Translations under genes and position numbers: made by a program
Assembly: GCA_019244295.1 (NCBI GenBank)
Contig: JAFASX010000157.1
Coordinates: 1 to 44,351 of the forward strand
Origin: Pseudonocardia sp.
GTDB taxonomy: Bacteria > Actinomycetota > Actinomycetes > Mycobacteriales > Pseudonocardiaceae
Length of the DNA: 44,351 nt
Direction: 5' to 3'
Notes under the pieces: model-generated
Database searches by the model: none
What the model was told of the DNA's origin: nothing
Seen by the model: the letters and a program-made list of their open reading frames with translations, nothing else
In this document: one piece after another, positions 1 to 9,039 of the stretch
Position numbering within the stretch: the stretch's first letter is position 1
Layout of the letters: each line of letters begins with the position of its first letter

Positions 1-63
1 GGCCACCGTCTGTCCGCACAGCTCGACCATACGTTCGACCACCGACAGTTTTTGGGCACGCAT
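1..63 (-). CDS. Partial CDS, N-terminus only
   Basis: A leftward reading frame starts with ATG at position 63 and runs off the left edge after 21 codons (MRAQKLSVVERMVELCGQTV...). A purine-rich G-tract (GGGAGGGGGTGAG) lies about 8-13 nt upstream and would serve as ribosome binding site. A Crp-like palindrome lies about 30 nt upstream of the start. The fragment is too short to assign a family. The start choice rests on the ribosome binding site and on the absence of a better ATG. Confidence 0.45.
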   Translation of the reverse strand, partial: MRAQKLSVVERMVELCGQTVA

Positions 64-91
64 CACCGGCTCACCCCCTCCCTGGTGTAGA

Positions 92-107
92 TGTGATACA
101 GATCACT
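92..107. promoter_or_regulatory. Crp/Fnr-like palindromic operator
   Basis: TGTGA, six bases, then TCACT: five of five bases match the left half-site and four of five the right half-site of the Crp consensus TGTGA-N6-TCACA. The site lies about 29 nt upstream of the leftward gene that starts at 63, so it could control that gene. It also fits GntR-type GTGAT/ATCAC operators. The assignment is by pattern only. Confidence 0.4.
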
Positions 108-260
108 CGAGATGCTTCGGTGGGTTCAGTCCCACCGCGAGGACGACCGTGGCGACCCCGCGGCCGGCGATACTCACCACAGCGCGAGCCAGCACGCCAC
201 AAACGTGCACGACACGGACACCGTGCACAACCACAGCCACGAGCACCGAACCACCCGCAC

Positions 261-499
261 ATGATCACTATCGCGGTGACATCAGCTCGGGCGCAGATGG
301 TGTTGTGGCATGCTGACGGACGCTCGGTCGCGGAGATTGCGCGGATGTCGGGCACGTCGAAACAGACTGTTTAATTGTTTATACGTGGTTGGGTCGATAT
401 CAGGTATACGGCGTCGATGGGTTAGTTAGCCGAGTCCCCACGGGACGTCCTCGTGACATCTCAGGCGAGGTTCGTTCCCAGATCCTGGCGGCGCTGTGA
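261..499 (+). pseudogene. IS630-family transposase relic (N-terminal part)
   Basis: From ATG at 261 the translation is an IS630 N-terminal helix-turn-helix (ARAQMVLWHADGRSVAEIAR, then MSGTSKQTV). The frame then breaks near 371-378. In a second frame it resumes as VYTWLGRYQVYGVDGLVSRV and ...TGRPRDISGEVRSQILAAL, ending at TGA 497-499. The DDE catalytic domain is absent. This is a decayed insertion-sequence remnant that abuts, and probably truncated, the repeat-protein gene downstream. No terminal repeats were found. Confidence 0.75.
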
Positions 500-520
500 T
501 ACACACCGCCGAGGGCTCAT

Positions 521-1675
521 CCACATCACCCAGGATTCCCGCCGCCCTGTTCGACACCAGATCGACCAGGGCGGCTTCCTGTTCTCAGCCCAGGCCGACA
601 CGCCGTGCATGTGGGCGACGTTTCGCGCCACCGCGGCGCTGCGCGCACTCGATGCGCAGCCGGATTCGCCCGCGCGGTGCGTGGACTGGATCCAGGCACG
701 CCGTGGCCCGTCGGGTGCCTTCGTTCGCTGGGAGGGCTACCCGGTCGAGGATGTTTGGGCGACATTCTGTGCGGTCGGAGCTCTGCGCGCGCTCGGCTGT
801 GACATTCTCGTCGCCAAGGCGGTAGCGAAACATCTGAGCCGTCTCGCGTGCTCCTCTGGGGGTATACCTACCGCCAACCCGATACTACGGCGGACGCCCT
901 CTCCACCGCCGCAGTAATCCTCACCGGCACCGACGGCAGGGCCGATGAGCACCGGAGCTGGCTGCGAGGGTGCCTACTCCCCAACGAAGCCGGCATCATG
1001 TACATGCCGGCCCGCGGCGCCGAGATCCGGTGCACCTCCTGGGCGCTGGCGGCTGGGGTCACTCTTGACGACCGAGACCGGAACCGCGTCGCGGCCTGGC
1101 TGACCACGCTACAGAATCCAGACGGCGGCTTCGGCTACTGGGAGGGTCGGGGCTCTGACGTTGTGTCGAGCACAGCGGCCGTCGACATCGCTCGAGCGCT
1201 GGGTGCGCGACCCGGTGACCTGATCGACATCGAGCGTCTGCTGAGTTTCCTCGAAAGCTGCGGAAGCAGTGATCACCTTGCCCGGTACGCGGTGGTACCC
1301 GGCGCACCGACCGGGCTGCGCGCTACCGCGAAGGTCCTGCGCATCCGCGCCTATCTCACCGCGCCTGATTACGAGGCTGCCGAATCGCTACTCGACGAGC
1401 ATGAGGTTCACGGCGGTGGTTGGGCCGACAGAGGCCACCGGCTACCGGATCTCTTGACGACCTTCGAGTCCGTGCTGTTGTCCGACGCACTCGGGCTGCC
1501 TATCGACGAGGCCGCGTTGCTCCGGTTCTGTGACCGTGTACACACCGAGCGGGGAACGGCATGGTCACCGCTGGCCCCACCGGACGGGGGGCCATTGGCC
1601 GAGTGCCTGGGCTACCACCTGACCCGGCGAGCAATGAATCCGAGCCACGTCGTCCCGGCGCTTTCACTGTCGTGA
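521..1675 (+). pseudogene. Prenyltransferase/squalene-oxidase repeat protein, 5'-truncated and frameshifted
   Basis: Two reading frames join into one alpha/alpha-barrel protein of the terpene cyclase/prenyltransferase repeat type. The first (about 521-850) has GGFLFSAQADTPCMWATFRA and a second repeat with DVWATFCAVGALRALG. The second (848-1675) has NPDGGFGYWEGRGSDVVSST, with the QxxDGGFG-like repeat signature, and GGGWADRGHR. The switch of frame is near 846-860. The 5' end is lost next to the IS630 relic and no start is visible. Such proteins occur in terpene and polyketide clusters, where they cyclise or bind polyprenyl-like substrates. The substrate here is unknown, and as sequenced the gene cannot give a full product. 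Confidence 0.6.
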
Positions 1676-1685
1676 GGAAGCCCAC

Positions 1686-2117
1686 ATGCCCACTCTCACC
1701 ATCACTGGCGCGGCCCTGTCCCGTGGCCGCAAGCACCGCGCGGCCATCCGCATCACTCGATGGTTCACACACAGAGACGTCCCAGCCCACCGAGTCGTGA
1801 TCCGGTTCGTCGAGACCGACCACAACGAGTGGTTCTCCGCTGGGGTGCCGCTGTCAGCGATGGCTCAGGGACCTGACCTGCACTCAGGAATGGTGCTTTG
1901 CCAGATCGATCCCAATCGAGACCGACGGTCCCGGGATGAGCTCGCAATCGAGGTCGCCGACGCGCTCGGTGTAGGTCCTTCAACCAGATTCTTCTATCTC
2001 GAGTTTCAGCCGACGACGGGTACTGACGTGCGCATCGCCGTGAATGGTGCGCTCGAGTACGGCGCAGCTTCCACCACCCACCGAGATCACACCAAGGACG
2101 AGGAGGCAACCCTATGA
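1686..2117 (+). CDS. Tautomerase-superfamily-like protein (two beta-alpha-beta units)
   Basis: This intact 143-codon frame begins MPTLTITGAALSRGRKHRAA. The Met-Pro start would expose the catalytic Pro1 of 4-oxalocrotonate tautomerase/MIF proteins. The first half has HRVVIRFVETDHNEWFSAG. The second half repeats the layout (RDRRSRDELAIEVADALG, then FFYLEFQPTTGTDVRIAVNG), as expected for a two-unit CHMI/MIF-like protomer. It starts 10 nt after the repeat protein and overlaps the next gene by 4 nt, so it was part of the same transcription unit. It is one of the few undamaged genes of this stretch. The family call is by motif and layout only. Confidence 0.45.
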   Translation: MPTLTITGAALSRGRKHRAAIRITRWFTHRDVPAHRVVIRFVETDHNEWFSAGVPLSAMAQGPDLHSGMVLCQIDPNRDRRSRDELAIEVADALGVGPSTRFFYLEFQPTTGTDVRIAVNGALEYGAASTTHRDHTKDEEATL

Positions 2118-2400
2118 GAAACGACGAGACTCCCACGACAGCCGACATTCGCGCCGCCCTGCGCGAGGTGGTGGGCGACGACATCTTGCGCGTCGACGAC
2201 GATGCCGACCTGAGCGATGCCCTCGGTGATGCCTACAGCAGCCTCTCCGCGATGGAGTGCATCATAAACGTTGAGGAGAAGTCAACATCGAGGTCGATTT
2301 CGTTTCCGATGACGTCAGGAATTGGTTCTCCTCCATCGCGCGGATTCAGCGGTATGTGCTGGAAAAGCGCGAGGACGCTGACGTACTGAGGGCCGTCTAG
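2114..2400 (+). pseudogene. Acyl carrier protein, frameshifted
   Basis: The frame starts at ATG 2114 inside the stop of the preceding gene. Helix 1 is TTADIRAALREVVGDDILRV. The carrier signature region is LGDAYSSLSAMECIINVEEK, where a Ser of the SSLSAME stretch would take the phosphopantetheine arm. Near 2281 the frame shifts; the second half (VNIEVDFVSDDVRNWFSSIA, then RIQRYVLEKRED) reads on in another frame to TAG at 2398-2400. The sizes of the two halves add up to one about 95-residue carrier domain. The next gene, an acyl/aryl-AMP ligase, overlaps it by one base and would be its natural loading enzyme. Confidence 0.65.
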
Positions 2401-3433
2401 TGACAACGCTTCAGGCCGAGATCGCATTCGACGCCTCGGGGCACACGGGAGCCAGGAGACGGTGGTGGCGCACACCCGATCAGCTCGTGGAGGAGGTCGA
2501 GCTGATCACCGGACTGCTTTCCTCGCCAGCCGATCTGGTGGTGAACTTCGCCCCAACCAAACATTTGTTCGGACACTTATTTGGTGATGTGCTGCCCCGT
2601 CACCGGAACATTCCCGTGGTCCAAGCACACGAAGCAGGAATTGACCGAGTCCCCACCAGCCCGGTTGGAGCGCATGTGCTGCTGGTGTGCCTGCCGTCGA
2701 CCTGGGCTCACCTGCGCCGTGCCCATAGCGCGTTCGCCTAGGCGCGTGCGGTGAGCGCCCTACACGGAGCGGGCCCCACAGTGCCGGACACCCGCCAGAC
2801 CGCCGCTGCGCTTGGCCAGGTCGTCGAGTTCAACGGGATCGAGCTGTTCGGCACGACTGAAACTGGGGCCATCGCACACCGTCAGATACCGTCCAGAACC
2901 GATGGCGCCAGCACCTGGACACTGCTTCGGGACGTTGAGCTCGTCGGACCCCGTAGCGGCGAAGGCCCACTCGCGATCCGCGGCCCGCGGATCGCGAGGC
3001 CGCGCGGCGACCGGCAGCCAGCGCAGCTCGTCGAGCTCGACGACCTCGTCGTGCGCGACGGGGACCGATCTTTCACCTATCTCGGGCGCTGCTCACGACT
3101 GATCAAGGTCAACGGTGTCCGAGTGTGGCTCGATGAACTCGAAGCTGTCTGCGTGCTGCGCTTCCTACGCTCGACGTCGTTTGTATCCCCAAGGACGACC
3201 ACCTTCGCGGCGAGCACTTCGAGGTCTACTACGCAGTCGATGAAGACTCGAACACGGCCCCAACCGAGATACGCCGCATCGTGCGCCAACGACACGTGGA
3301 ACCGCCGTCGCTCCACCAGATCCGTCGCGTACCCCGCATACCGCGAACGCCCACCGGGAAAGTTCGTTTGACGGCTCTTCTCGAACTGGCCAGCGCGGAC
3401 CATTCCGACAACGAGGCCGACGACTTGCCATGA
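2400..3433 (+). pseudogene. AMP-dependent acyl/aryl synthetase, nonsense and frameshift mutations
   Basis: This is an ANL-superfamily ligase that would adenylate an acid and pass it to CoA or a carrier protein. The phosphate-binding loop region reads FDASGHTGARRRWW, the second nucleotide motif FGTTETGAIAHR, and the hinge region FTYLGRCSRLIKVNGVRVWL. The C-terminal lid ends with the PTGKVRLTAL lysine motif. An in-frame TAG at 2739-2741 cuts the protein and a frameshift near 3150 splits the C-terminal lid, which continues as TLDVVCIPKDDHLRGEHFEV to TGA 3431-3433. The N-terminal subdomain normally preceding the P-loop is missing, so it is also shorter than the usual 450-550 residues. Its context next to a carrier protein suggests a stand-alone loading ligase. 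Confidence 0.7.
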
Positions 3434-4506
3434 CGGCCACACGTACCGAGCCACGCCATCAACCCCCGTGGTCCGATCTAGACAGCCTGCATGAGGTGAC
3501 CTCGAAACTGCTCGGCTACCGCGGCTTGATCGATCCCGGTGTGAGCGCGCAGCTCCGGCGCGAACTCGCCGAGGTCGCGCGCGGCAAGGCCTTTGTGATC
3601 CAGGCGGGTGACTGCGCGGAACGCTTCGCCGAGACGAGCCGAAGTCACGTGTTCGCCAAAGCACGGATGCTCGATCGGATCGCGGACGCCGCCGAGGAAA
3701 TCCTGGCCAAACCCGTAATCCGCATCGGACGTCTGGGCGGGCAGTTCGCTAAGCCGCGCTCTAAGGCCACCGAGCGTCTCCCCGACGGGTCGGAGGCTCT
3801 CACCTATCGGGGAGACGCGGTGAATGACACCGCTCCAACGGTCTTGGCACGCGTCGCCGACCCGCGACGGATAGCGCTTGCCTACGAACACTCGGCCAGC
3901 GTGGTCAACACCTTGGGCCTGAGCCCGTCGCGCCATACGGCGGCGGCTCGCACCGGTGCGTTTTCGCTGACCTACAGCGCGCATGAAGCGTTGCTCCTCG
4001 ATTACGAGCGCGCCCTCGTCCGGACCGACCCAATCTCGCGGCGACGCTATGCGACGTCGGCTCACTTCTTGTGGGTGGGAGAACGGACGCGGCGGATCAA
4101 CGACGCGCACGTGGAGTTCGTGGCCGGCGTGGCGAACCCGATCGGTGTCAAAATCGGCCCGAGCGCCTCGCCGACCGAGGTCCGCGCCCTGGTGAATCGT
4201 CTCGGTCCGGACCGATTGCCGGGCCGGCTGACCCTCATCGTGCGGATGGGACGCGAGCGTGTGGGCGAGGCGCTGCCGCGGGTCTTGTCCCACTACGGAC
4301 TGCATCCCGGTGGCCTGCACCTGGAGAGCACCCCGGTCAACGTCACTGAATGCGTGGACTCCACAGCCGAACTCGACCGAGATCTCAGCGAGAACTACGC
4401 GACCGGATGCGATTCGAGACTCAATCCGCGTCAGGCCGATTACGTGGTACAGCGCGCCGCCCATTTGTTCTTCCGGCCGAGCGGGCACGAGGTGGTCACA
4501 TCATGA
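3430..4506 (+). CDS. Class II DAHP synthase homologue with internal deletion
   Basis: The family joins PEP and erythrose 4-phosphate at the head of the shikimate pathway. Extra copies in biosynthetic clusters feed aromatic precursors. Motifs seen are QAGDCAERF (Cys62, a metal-ligand position), RIGRLGGQFAKPRS, TLIVRMGRERV, HPGGLHLE, VNVTEC and CDSRLNPRQ. The segment between LPRVLSHYG and LHPGG is about 45 residues shorter than in typical class II enzymes. The DPMHGNT block, with its metal-binding His, and the KTR block are both absent. The total is 358 residues against about 390-460. The frame is open, but catalysis is doubtful. ATG overlaps the stop of the ligase (ATGA), so translation was coupled. 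Confidence 0.75.
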   Translation: MTATRTEPRHQPPWSDLDSLHEVTSKLLGYRGLIDPGVSAQLRRELAEVARGKAFVIQAGDCAERFAETSRSHVFAKARMLDRIADAAEEILAKPVIRIGRLGGQFAKPRSKATERLPDGSEALTYRGDAVNDTAPTVLARVADPRRIALAYEHSASVVNTLGLSPSRHTAAARTGAFSLTYSAHEALLLDYERALVRTDPISRRRYATSAHFLWVGERTRRINDAHVEFVAGVANPIGVKIGPSASPTEVRALVNRLGPDRLPGRLTLIVRMGRERVGEALPRVLSHYGLHPGGLHLESTPVNVTECVDSTAELDRDLSENYATGCDSRLNPRQADYVVQRAAHLFFRPSGHEVVTS

Positions 4507-5898
4507 GCAATACTAGTAGCACACCGGGCACACCGCCCCCAGCCCTGTGCTTATCACTGCCGGATCGGGTGTCCGCGTGGACCGACGGCTCGCTCGACCC
4601 TCGAGAGTGGGCTGACCAGGACTACGAATGGTTCCGTTACGCGGACGCTCGCTATCGCGCAAGTGTGGTGAGTCGACACCCTCAACACCCCATCGCACCG
4701 ATCCGCGTCGCGGTAAAAGACGCCGTCGACGTCGCGGGGCTTCCTACTCGTCTGGGCCTTCGCCATTACCGGCACTACCCGTTGAGGTCGGCGGCGGTGC
4801 TCGATGCCCTTCCGATGGACCTGGCTGATATCACCATGAAGTCCGTTACCACTGAGCTCAACATCGGGATCGGCGCGGGGTGCGTGAATCCCCTGTTCCC
4901 CCATATCGACCCTGGGGGCTCAAGCACTGGATCAGGCGTGGCCATCGCCGCGAATCTCTGCGATCTTGCTCTGGGCACGGACGTACTGGGGTCAGTTCGT
5001 TGGCCGGCCGCCCACTGCGGAGTGGTGGGCTTGCGGGTGACCCACAGCTCCGCGTTGCTCCCGGGCGTGTTCCCGCTATCCCCCCAATGGACGCCTCGGG
5101 TGGGTTGCTCGCACGGTGGAAGACCTGGTTTATCTGTGGTCGCTACTGGGGCTGGGCACGTCCGTCCAGGAGCAGCCACCACTCCAGAACGCGGGCCGAG
5201 CCGGCCTCGTCACCAGCGCGCTTTGCGGCGGGAGCTGCGCGAACCCCGAGATGCGCGGAGCCGTTGAGCTCGCCGTCGAGCTTCTTCGACGCGCTGGGTA
5301 CGAGGTCGGACAGGTCAACCTCAACGACATTTGGGGGACGCGTGGAGCAGCGTGGCAGTTGTGCGCGCGCCAGGCCTGGGACGGCTACCAGTCCTGGGGT
5401 CAGCTGCTGAGGGACCAACTCCAGCCCAGCACCATGCGCGCGCTCGAGGTCGGTTCGGCGGTCTCGGATGAAACCAACGCGAAGACACAACACGAGCTCA
5501 TCCGGTTACGGCACTCGCGGCGGGAACTCTTCGACGCCCACGGGGTGGACGTGTGGATCTTGCCGCTCGCTCCTATGCCGCCTCCCTCGGTCGACGATAT
5601 GGCCGAGCGCACCTCAACGCTTCCGCATCCCGATGACGACGACTATGAGTTGCGTTCGGGCTATACGCCGATCGCGAGCTTTTGCGGACTACCGGCCTTG
5701 ACCCTGCCGGTGACCCGCGATGAGCGTGGAGCGCCGTTGTGTGTCCAGTTCGTAGGCCCTCCAGGGGGCGAGTCGCGGTTGTTGTGGTGGGGGCAAGCCC
5801 TGGAGAAAGCCGTCGCTACGTCACCCCTCCCGATGCCAGCACGACCCGCAAAGACCGACGAGCACGCCGTTGGGAGGCCGACACCTGACCATGTCTGA
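4503..5898 (+). pseudogene. Amidase-signature (AS) family hydrolase, frameshifted
   Basis: This is an AS-family serine amidase. The catalytic Lys lies in IRVAVKDAVDVAG, the cis-Ser in GGSSTGSG and the nucleophile Ser in LALGTDVLGSVRWPAA, so the Ser-Ser-Lys triad is preserved. After FPLSPQWTP the frame shifts by one base (about 5094-5098). The rest reads GWVARTVEDLVYLWSLLG and runs to TGA 5896-5898, containing the usual C-terminal CGLPALTLPVTRDERGAPL. ATG at 4503 overlaps the stop of the DAHP synthase homologue. Without the frameshift it would be a normal enzyme of about 465 residues. Its substrate in the cluster is unknown; amide release or transfer is possible. Confidence 0.75.
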
Positions 5899-6409
5899 AT
5901 CCGCGAACACCAAGATGCACTCCACCTGTGCACCCGCTGACACGGTCACGCCTGACATCAGGACGTGGCTGGCTCTCGGCGTCGTCCTTTCGGCGCTGTT
6001 CATGAGCCAGATCGACCTGTTCATCATCAACGTGGCAATCCCGTCCATCCAGCGTGATCTCGGCGCGACGTTCGGGGAGTCCCAGTTCTTCATCGACGGG
6101 TACGTGATCGCCTACGCCGCTTTCCTGGTGCTCGGCGGTCGGCTCGGGGACCGTTGCGGGCGTAAACGTTTGTTCGGCTACGGGGTATTGGCATTCACCT
6201 TCGAGCGAGGCAGTGTGATCATCACTCGGGCGCAGCTCCCCGCGTACGGCGAGGAACCCGAGCTCCTATGCCTCAAGCTGACCTTCCTGAACCCACTGAC
6301 CCGCCTCCAGGACATCGACGACCTGCTCGAAGAGATCCGATCCGCTGCGCTCGAAGCGCTCGACCGCATCCACGGTGAGGATCTACACATGGTGGACTTA
6401 CCGGCATGA
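5891..6409 (+). pseudogene. Fusion of MFS transporter N-terminus to PLP-decarboxylase C-terminus
   Basis: The first about 100 residues are the start of an MFS drug-efflux protein: a TM1 segment (LALGVVLSALFMSQIDLFII), then VAIPSIQRDLG and the loop 2-3 motif LGGRLGDRCGRKRLFGYG. After GVLAFTF (about 6203) the reading frame continues without a stop into an unrelated soluble tail. That tail, LCLKLTFLNPLTRLQDIDDL plus LEEIRSAALEAL, looks like the last strand and helix of group II PLP-dependent decarboxylases. The simplest reading is a deletion that removed most of both genes and left an in-frame junction. It overlaps the amidase gene by 8 nt. A working product is unlikely. Confidence 0.65.
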
Positions 6410-6477
6410 CCCCGGCGGCTTCGGGCCGCCTCGGTCTTCAGGTGCTCTGATCGAACAAACCTTCGTGAGAGAGGTAC

Positions 6478-7216
6478 GTGGTGCGAACCGTCATCATCAC
6501 AGGAGCAAGCAGCGGCATCGGGCGAGCGGTGGCCAGCCGGTTCACCGCCGACGGGGACATCGTTGTGCTCACCGGACGCCGAATCGAGGCTCTCAGGAAC
6601 GCCGCCGAGAAGATCGCAGCCGAACAACCGGGACAGACTCGTGCAGTGGCATTCAACGCCTCAGATCCCACCGACGTGCAGGCCGCTGTGAACCGGCTGC
6701 CCGAGCGAGTCGATGTCCTGGTCAACAACGCAGGCGGCAACACTGACTTCGACCGCCCCGCACCCGAGGGTCTACCGGAACTGGCCGCGGCATGGTGGGC
6801 CAACCTCAGCAGCAATCTCATCTCCGCCGTGCTCGTGACCACAGCGGTACAGGATCGGCTCGCCGCGGGCGGAGCGGTTGTCTCGATCGGCTCCATCGCT
6901 GCCGACAAGAGGGCCGGTTCCTACGGCGCCGCCAAGGCCGCGCTCGCGTCCTGGACCGTCGACCTCGCCCGTCAGCTCGGTCCGCGGGACATCACCGTCA
7001 ACACGGTCGTGCCAGGTTTACGTAGCCGACACCGAGTTCTTCCGCGACCGATTCACCGACCAGCGGCGCCAGGCGCTGGTAGACTCCTCGCTTGTTGGGC
7101 GGCCCAGCCGACCCGACGACATCGCCGCCCTGACCCACTTCCTCGCCTCCCCAGGCGCACGTCAAATCACCGGCCAAGCCTTATCGGTCAACGGAGGGGA
7201 GCGAACAACGCGATGA
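6478..7216 (+). pseudogene. Short-chain dehydrogenase/reductase, frameshifted
   Basis: This is a classical SDR. The coenzyme motif is TGASSGIGRAVA, the NNAG motif is VDVLVNNAGGN, the catalytic Ser lies in VVSIGSIAA and the YxxxK is SYGAAKAAL. After DITVNTVVPG (about 7016) the frame shifts and the C-terminal part continues in another frame as YVADTEFFRDRF and ITGQALSVNGG, to TGA 7214-7216. Tandem GTG starts at 6478 and 6481 follow a GAGAGAGG ribosome binding site. All catalytic residues precede the shift, but the substrate-binding and C-terminal strand region would be lost. Confidence 0.75.
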
Positions 7217-7241
7217 GCCCTGCCGGAACAGCTTATCCACG

Positions 7242-8939
7242 ATGGCGCGACCTATGAGCACGCCAGCGTCACCGTCCCGACAATCGATCACCACCACATT
7301 AAGCGAGCCTGTTGATCGCGCGTACGAGGGCACCGAGGCTCTGACGATCGATGGCTGGGCGCTTGCGCCAGCGCAAGTCGCCGAGTTCGCACACCGACAC
7401 GGCGCCACCGCGCGCCTAGACCCATGCGCGCGAGCGCGGATGCTCAGCTCAGTGCGGATGCGCGAGCGTCTGCTCGACGCCGGCGAGCGCGTGTACGGTA
7501 TGACCACGGGTTTCGGTGACAGTGTCCGGCGCTCGGTTAGTCCCGAGCACGCCGCTATCCTCCAGCGGAACCTCATCCTCGGGCACCTGTGCGGCAGCGG
7601 CCCACCAGCATGCCGCGAGGTCACCCGCGCCACCATGCTGATACGCGCCAACTGCCTGGCCCGAGGCCACTCCGGGATCCGGCCGAAGGTTGTCGAGCTC
7701 CTGCTGGCTCTGCTGCAACGAGACCTGACACCGGTCGTGCCTAGCCGAGGCTCGCTAGGTGCCAGCGGTGACCTCATACCCTTAGCCTATGTAGCCGCCA
7801 CGCTGCTGGGACAGGGTACAATCGATCACGAAAACACCCACGTCCCCGCCTCCGAGGCGCTACGCGCCCATGGGCTCGAGCCGATTGTTCTCGAGGCTCG
7901 AGAAGGACTCGCCCTCATCAACGGCACCGCCTTCAGCGCCGGTTTCGCCGTTGTCGCCCTGGCAGCCGCTCGCCGCCTCGCCCACGCCGCGGACGCAGCT
8001 ACGGCCCTAGCCGTCGCCGCCTTGCACGGCAACCCAGATCATTTTGACGAGCGGCTCCACCGACACAAGGGCCACACGGGTCAGCAGCACAGCGCGAGCG
8101 GCATCCGGGCGACGCTGCGGGGGCTGGTTCTGGCGCGCGCGAGCACCCTGCAGGACCCCTACTCCTTACGCTGCGCACCCCATGTCATCGGGGTCCTGCA
8201 CGACACCCTGGACTGGGCGGAGACCTGGCTACGAACAGAGGTGAACTCATCCACTGACAACCCCCTGTTCGATCCCGCTGTCCCGAACGCGATGCACGGA
8301 GGCCACTTCTACGCGGGCCACATCGGCCACGCGATGGAGTCGGTAAAGCTCGCTGTCGCCAACGTGGCCGACCTGCTCGACCGCCAGGTCGAACTGCTTG
8401 TCGACGAGAAGTTCAACCGCGGGCTCACGCCAAACCTCGTCACACACCATCCTGATCGACCGGCTCGCGCTGGTGATGAGACCCATGCGCTCGAGGATGG
8501 CCACGCCAGCGCGAGAGACGACCCGGCTGTGCACCACGGCATGAAGGCCAGCCAGATCGCGTGCTCGGCTCTCACCGCCGAGACCCTCCAAGCCGCGATG
8601 CCAGCGATGGTGTTCTCCCGCTCGTCGGAGGCCCACAACCAGGACAAGGTCAGCATGGGAACCACGGCCGCCCGTCAGGCCCTCGAGGTATGTCGCGGCG
8701 CCACCGGTGTCCTCGCCATCCAGCTGCTGGCCGCCTGCCAGGCCCTCGACGTGCGCGGCACCCCTCTGGGCAACTCAACGGTGGCACGGCTGCACGCCAC
8801 GATTCGCGCCCGCGTGCCTGTACTACGCGCTGACCGTCGCCTCGACGACGCACAAGACGCCGTGCGCACCATGATCGAGGCTGGATTGATCACCCCGCCG
8901 TCAGACACGGGTGGCTGTGACCGGGGTTCTCCAATCTAG
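7242..8939 (+). CDS. MIO-type aromatic amino acid ammonia-lyase/aminomutase
   Basis: This is an intact gene of about 560 codons of the HAL/PAL/TAL family. The self-cyclising Ala-Ser-Gly that forms the MIO cofactor is in GSLGASGDLIPL (about residues 174-176). The catalytic Tyr loop is VYGMTTGFGD. The signatures NSSTDNPLF and SRSSEAHNQDKVSMG are of the phenylalanine/tyrosine lyase and 2,3-aminomutase type; histidine lyases differ at the latter site. It may start at ATG 7242 or 7254; neither has a strong ribosome binding site. Such enzymes in clusters make cinnamate/coumarate or beta-amino acids as starter units. That fits the ligase and carrier-protein relics upstream. Lyase and mutase activity cannot be separated by eye. 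A stretch of about 20 residues after NLVTHHPDRP is unusual. Confidence 0.8.
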   Translation: MARPMSTPASPSRQSITTTLSEPVDRAYEGTEALTIDGWALAPAQVAEFAHRHGATARLDPCARARMLSSVRMRERLLDAGERVYGMTTGFGDSVRRSVSPEHAAILQRNLILGHLCGSGPPACREVTRATMLIRANCLARGHSGIRPKVVELLLALLQRDLTPVVPSRGSLGASGDLIPLAYVAATLLGQGTIDHENTHVPASEALRAHGLEPIVLEAREGLALINGTAFSAGFAVVALAAARRLAHAADAATALAVAALHGNPDHFDERLHRHKGHTGQQHSASGIRATLRGLVLARASTLQDPYSLRCAPHVIGVLHDTLDWAETWLRTEVNSSTDNPLFDPAVPNAMHGGHFYAGHIGHAMESVKLAVANVADLLDRQVELLVDEKFNRGLTPNLVTHHPDRPARAGDETHALEDGHASARDDPAVHHGMKASQIACSALTAETLQAAMPAMVFSRSSEAHNQDKVSMGTTAARQALEVCRGATGVLAIQLLAACQALDVRGTPLGNSTVARLHATIRARVPVLRADRRLDDAQDAVRTMIEAGLITPPSDTGGCDRGSPI

Positions 8940-9039
8940 GCCAGCACACGGGATGATCACTGGTGATGGCTGCGGGATGTCACCGCGCTGGATGCCCCAG
9001 GACAAAGATCGTATTGCTTTTGCTTTGCTTTTGCTGGCA

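Noticed and set aside
2739..2741. The ligase in-frame stop as a recoded codon
   Set aside because: It is TAG, not TGA, has no known family role, and the same gene has a further frameshift; nonsense mutation is simpler.
3478..4488. Long antisense open frame opposite the DAHP synthase homologue
   Set aside because: It has no family motif and arises from high-GC codon bias; the sense strand has clear DAHP synthase blocks.
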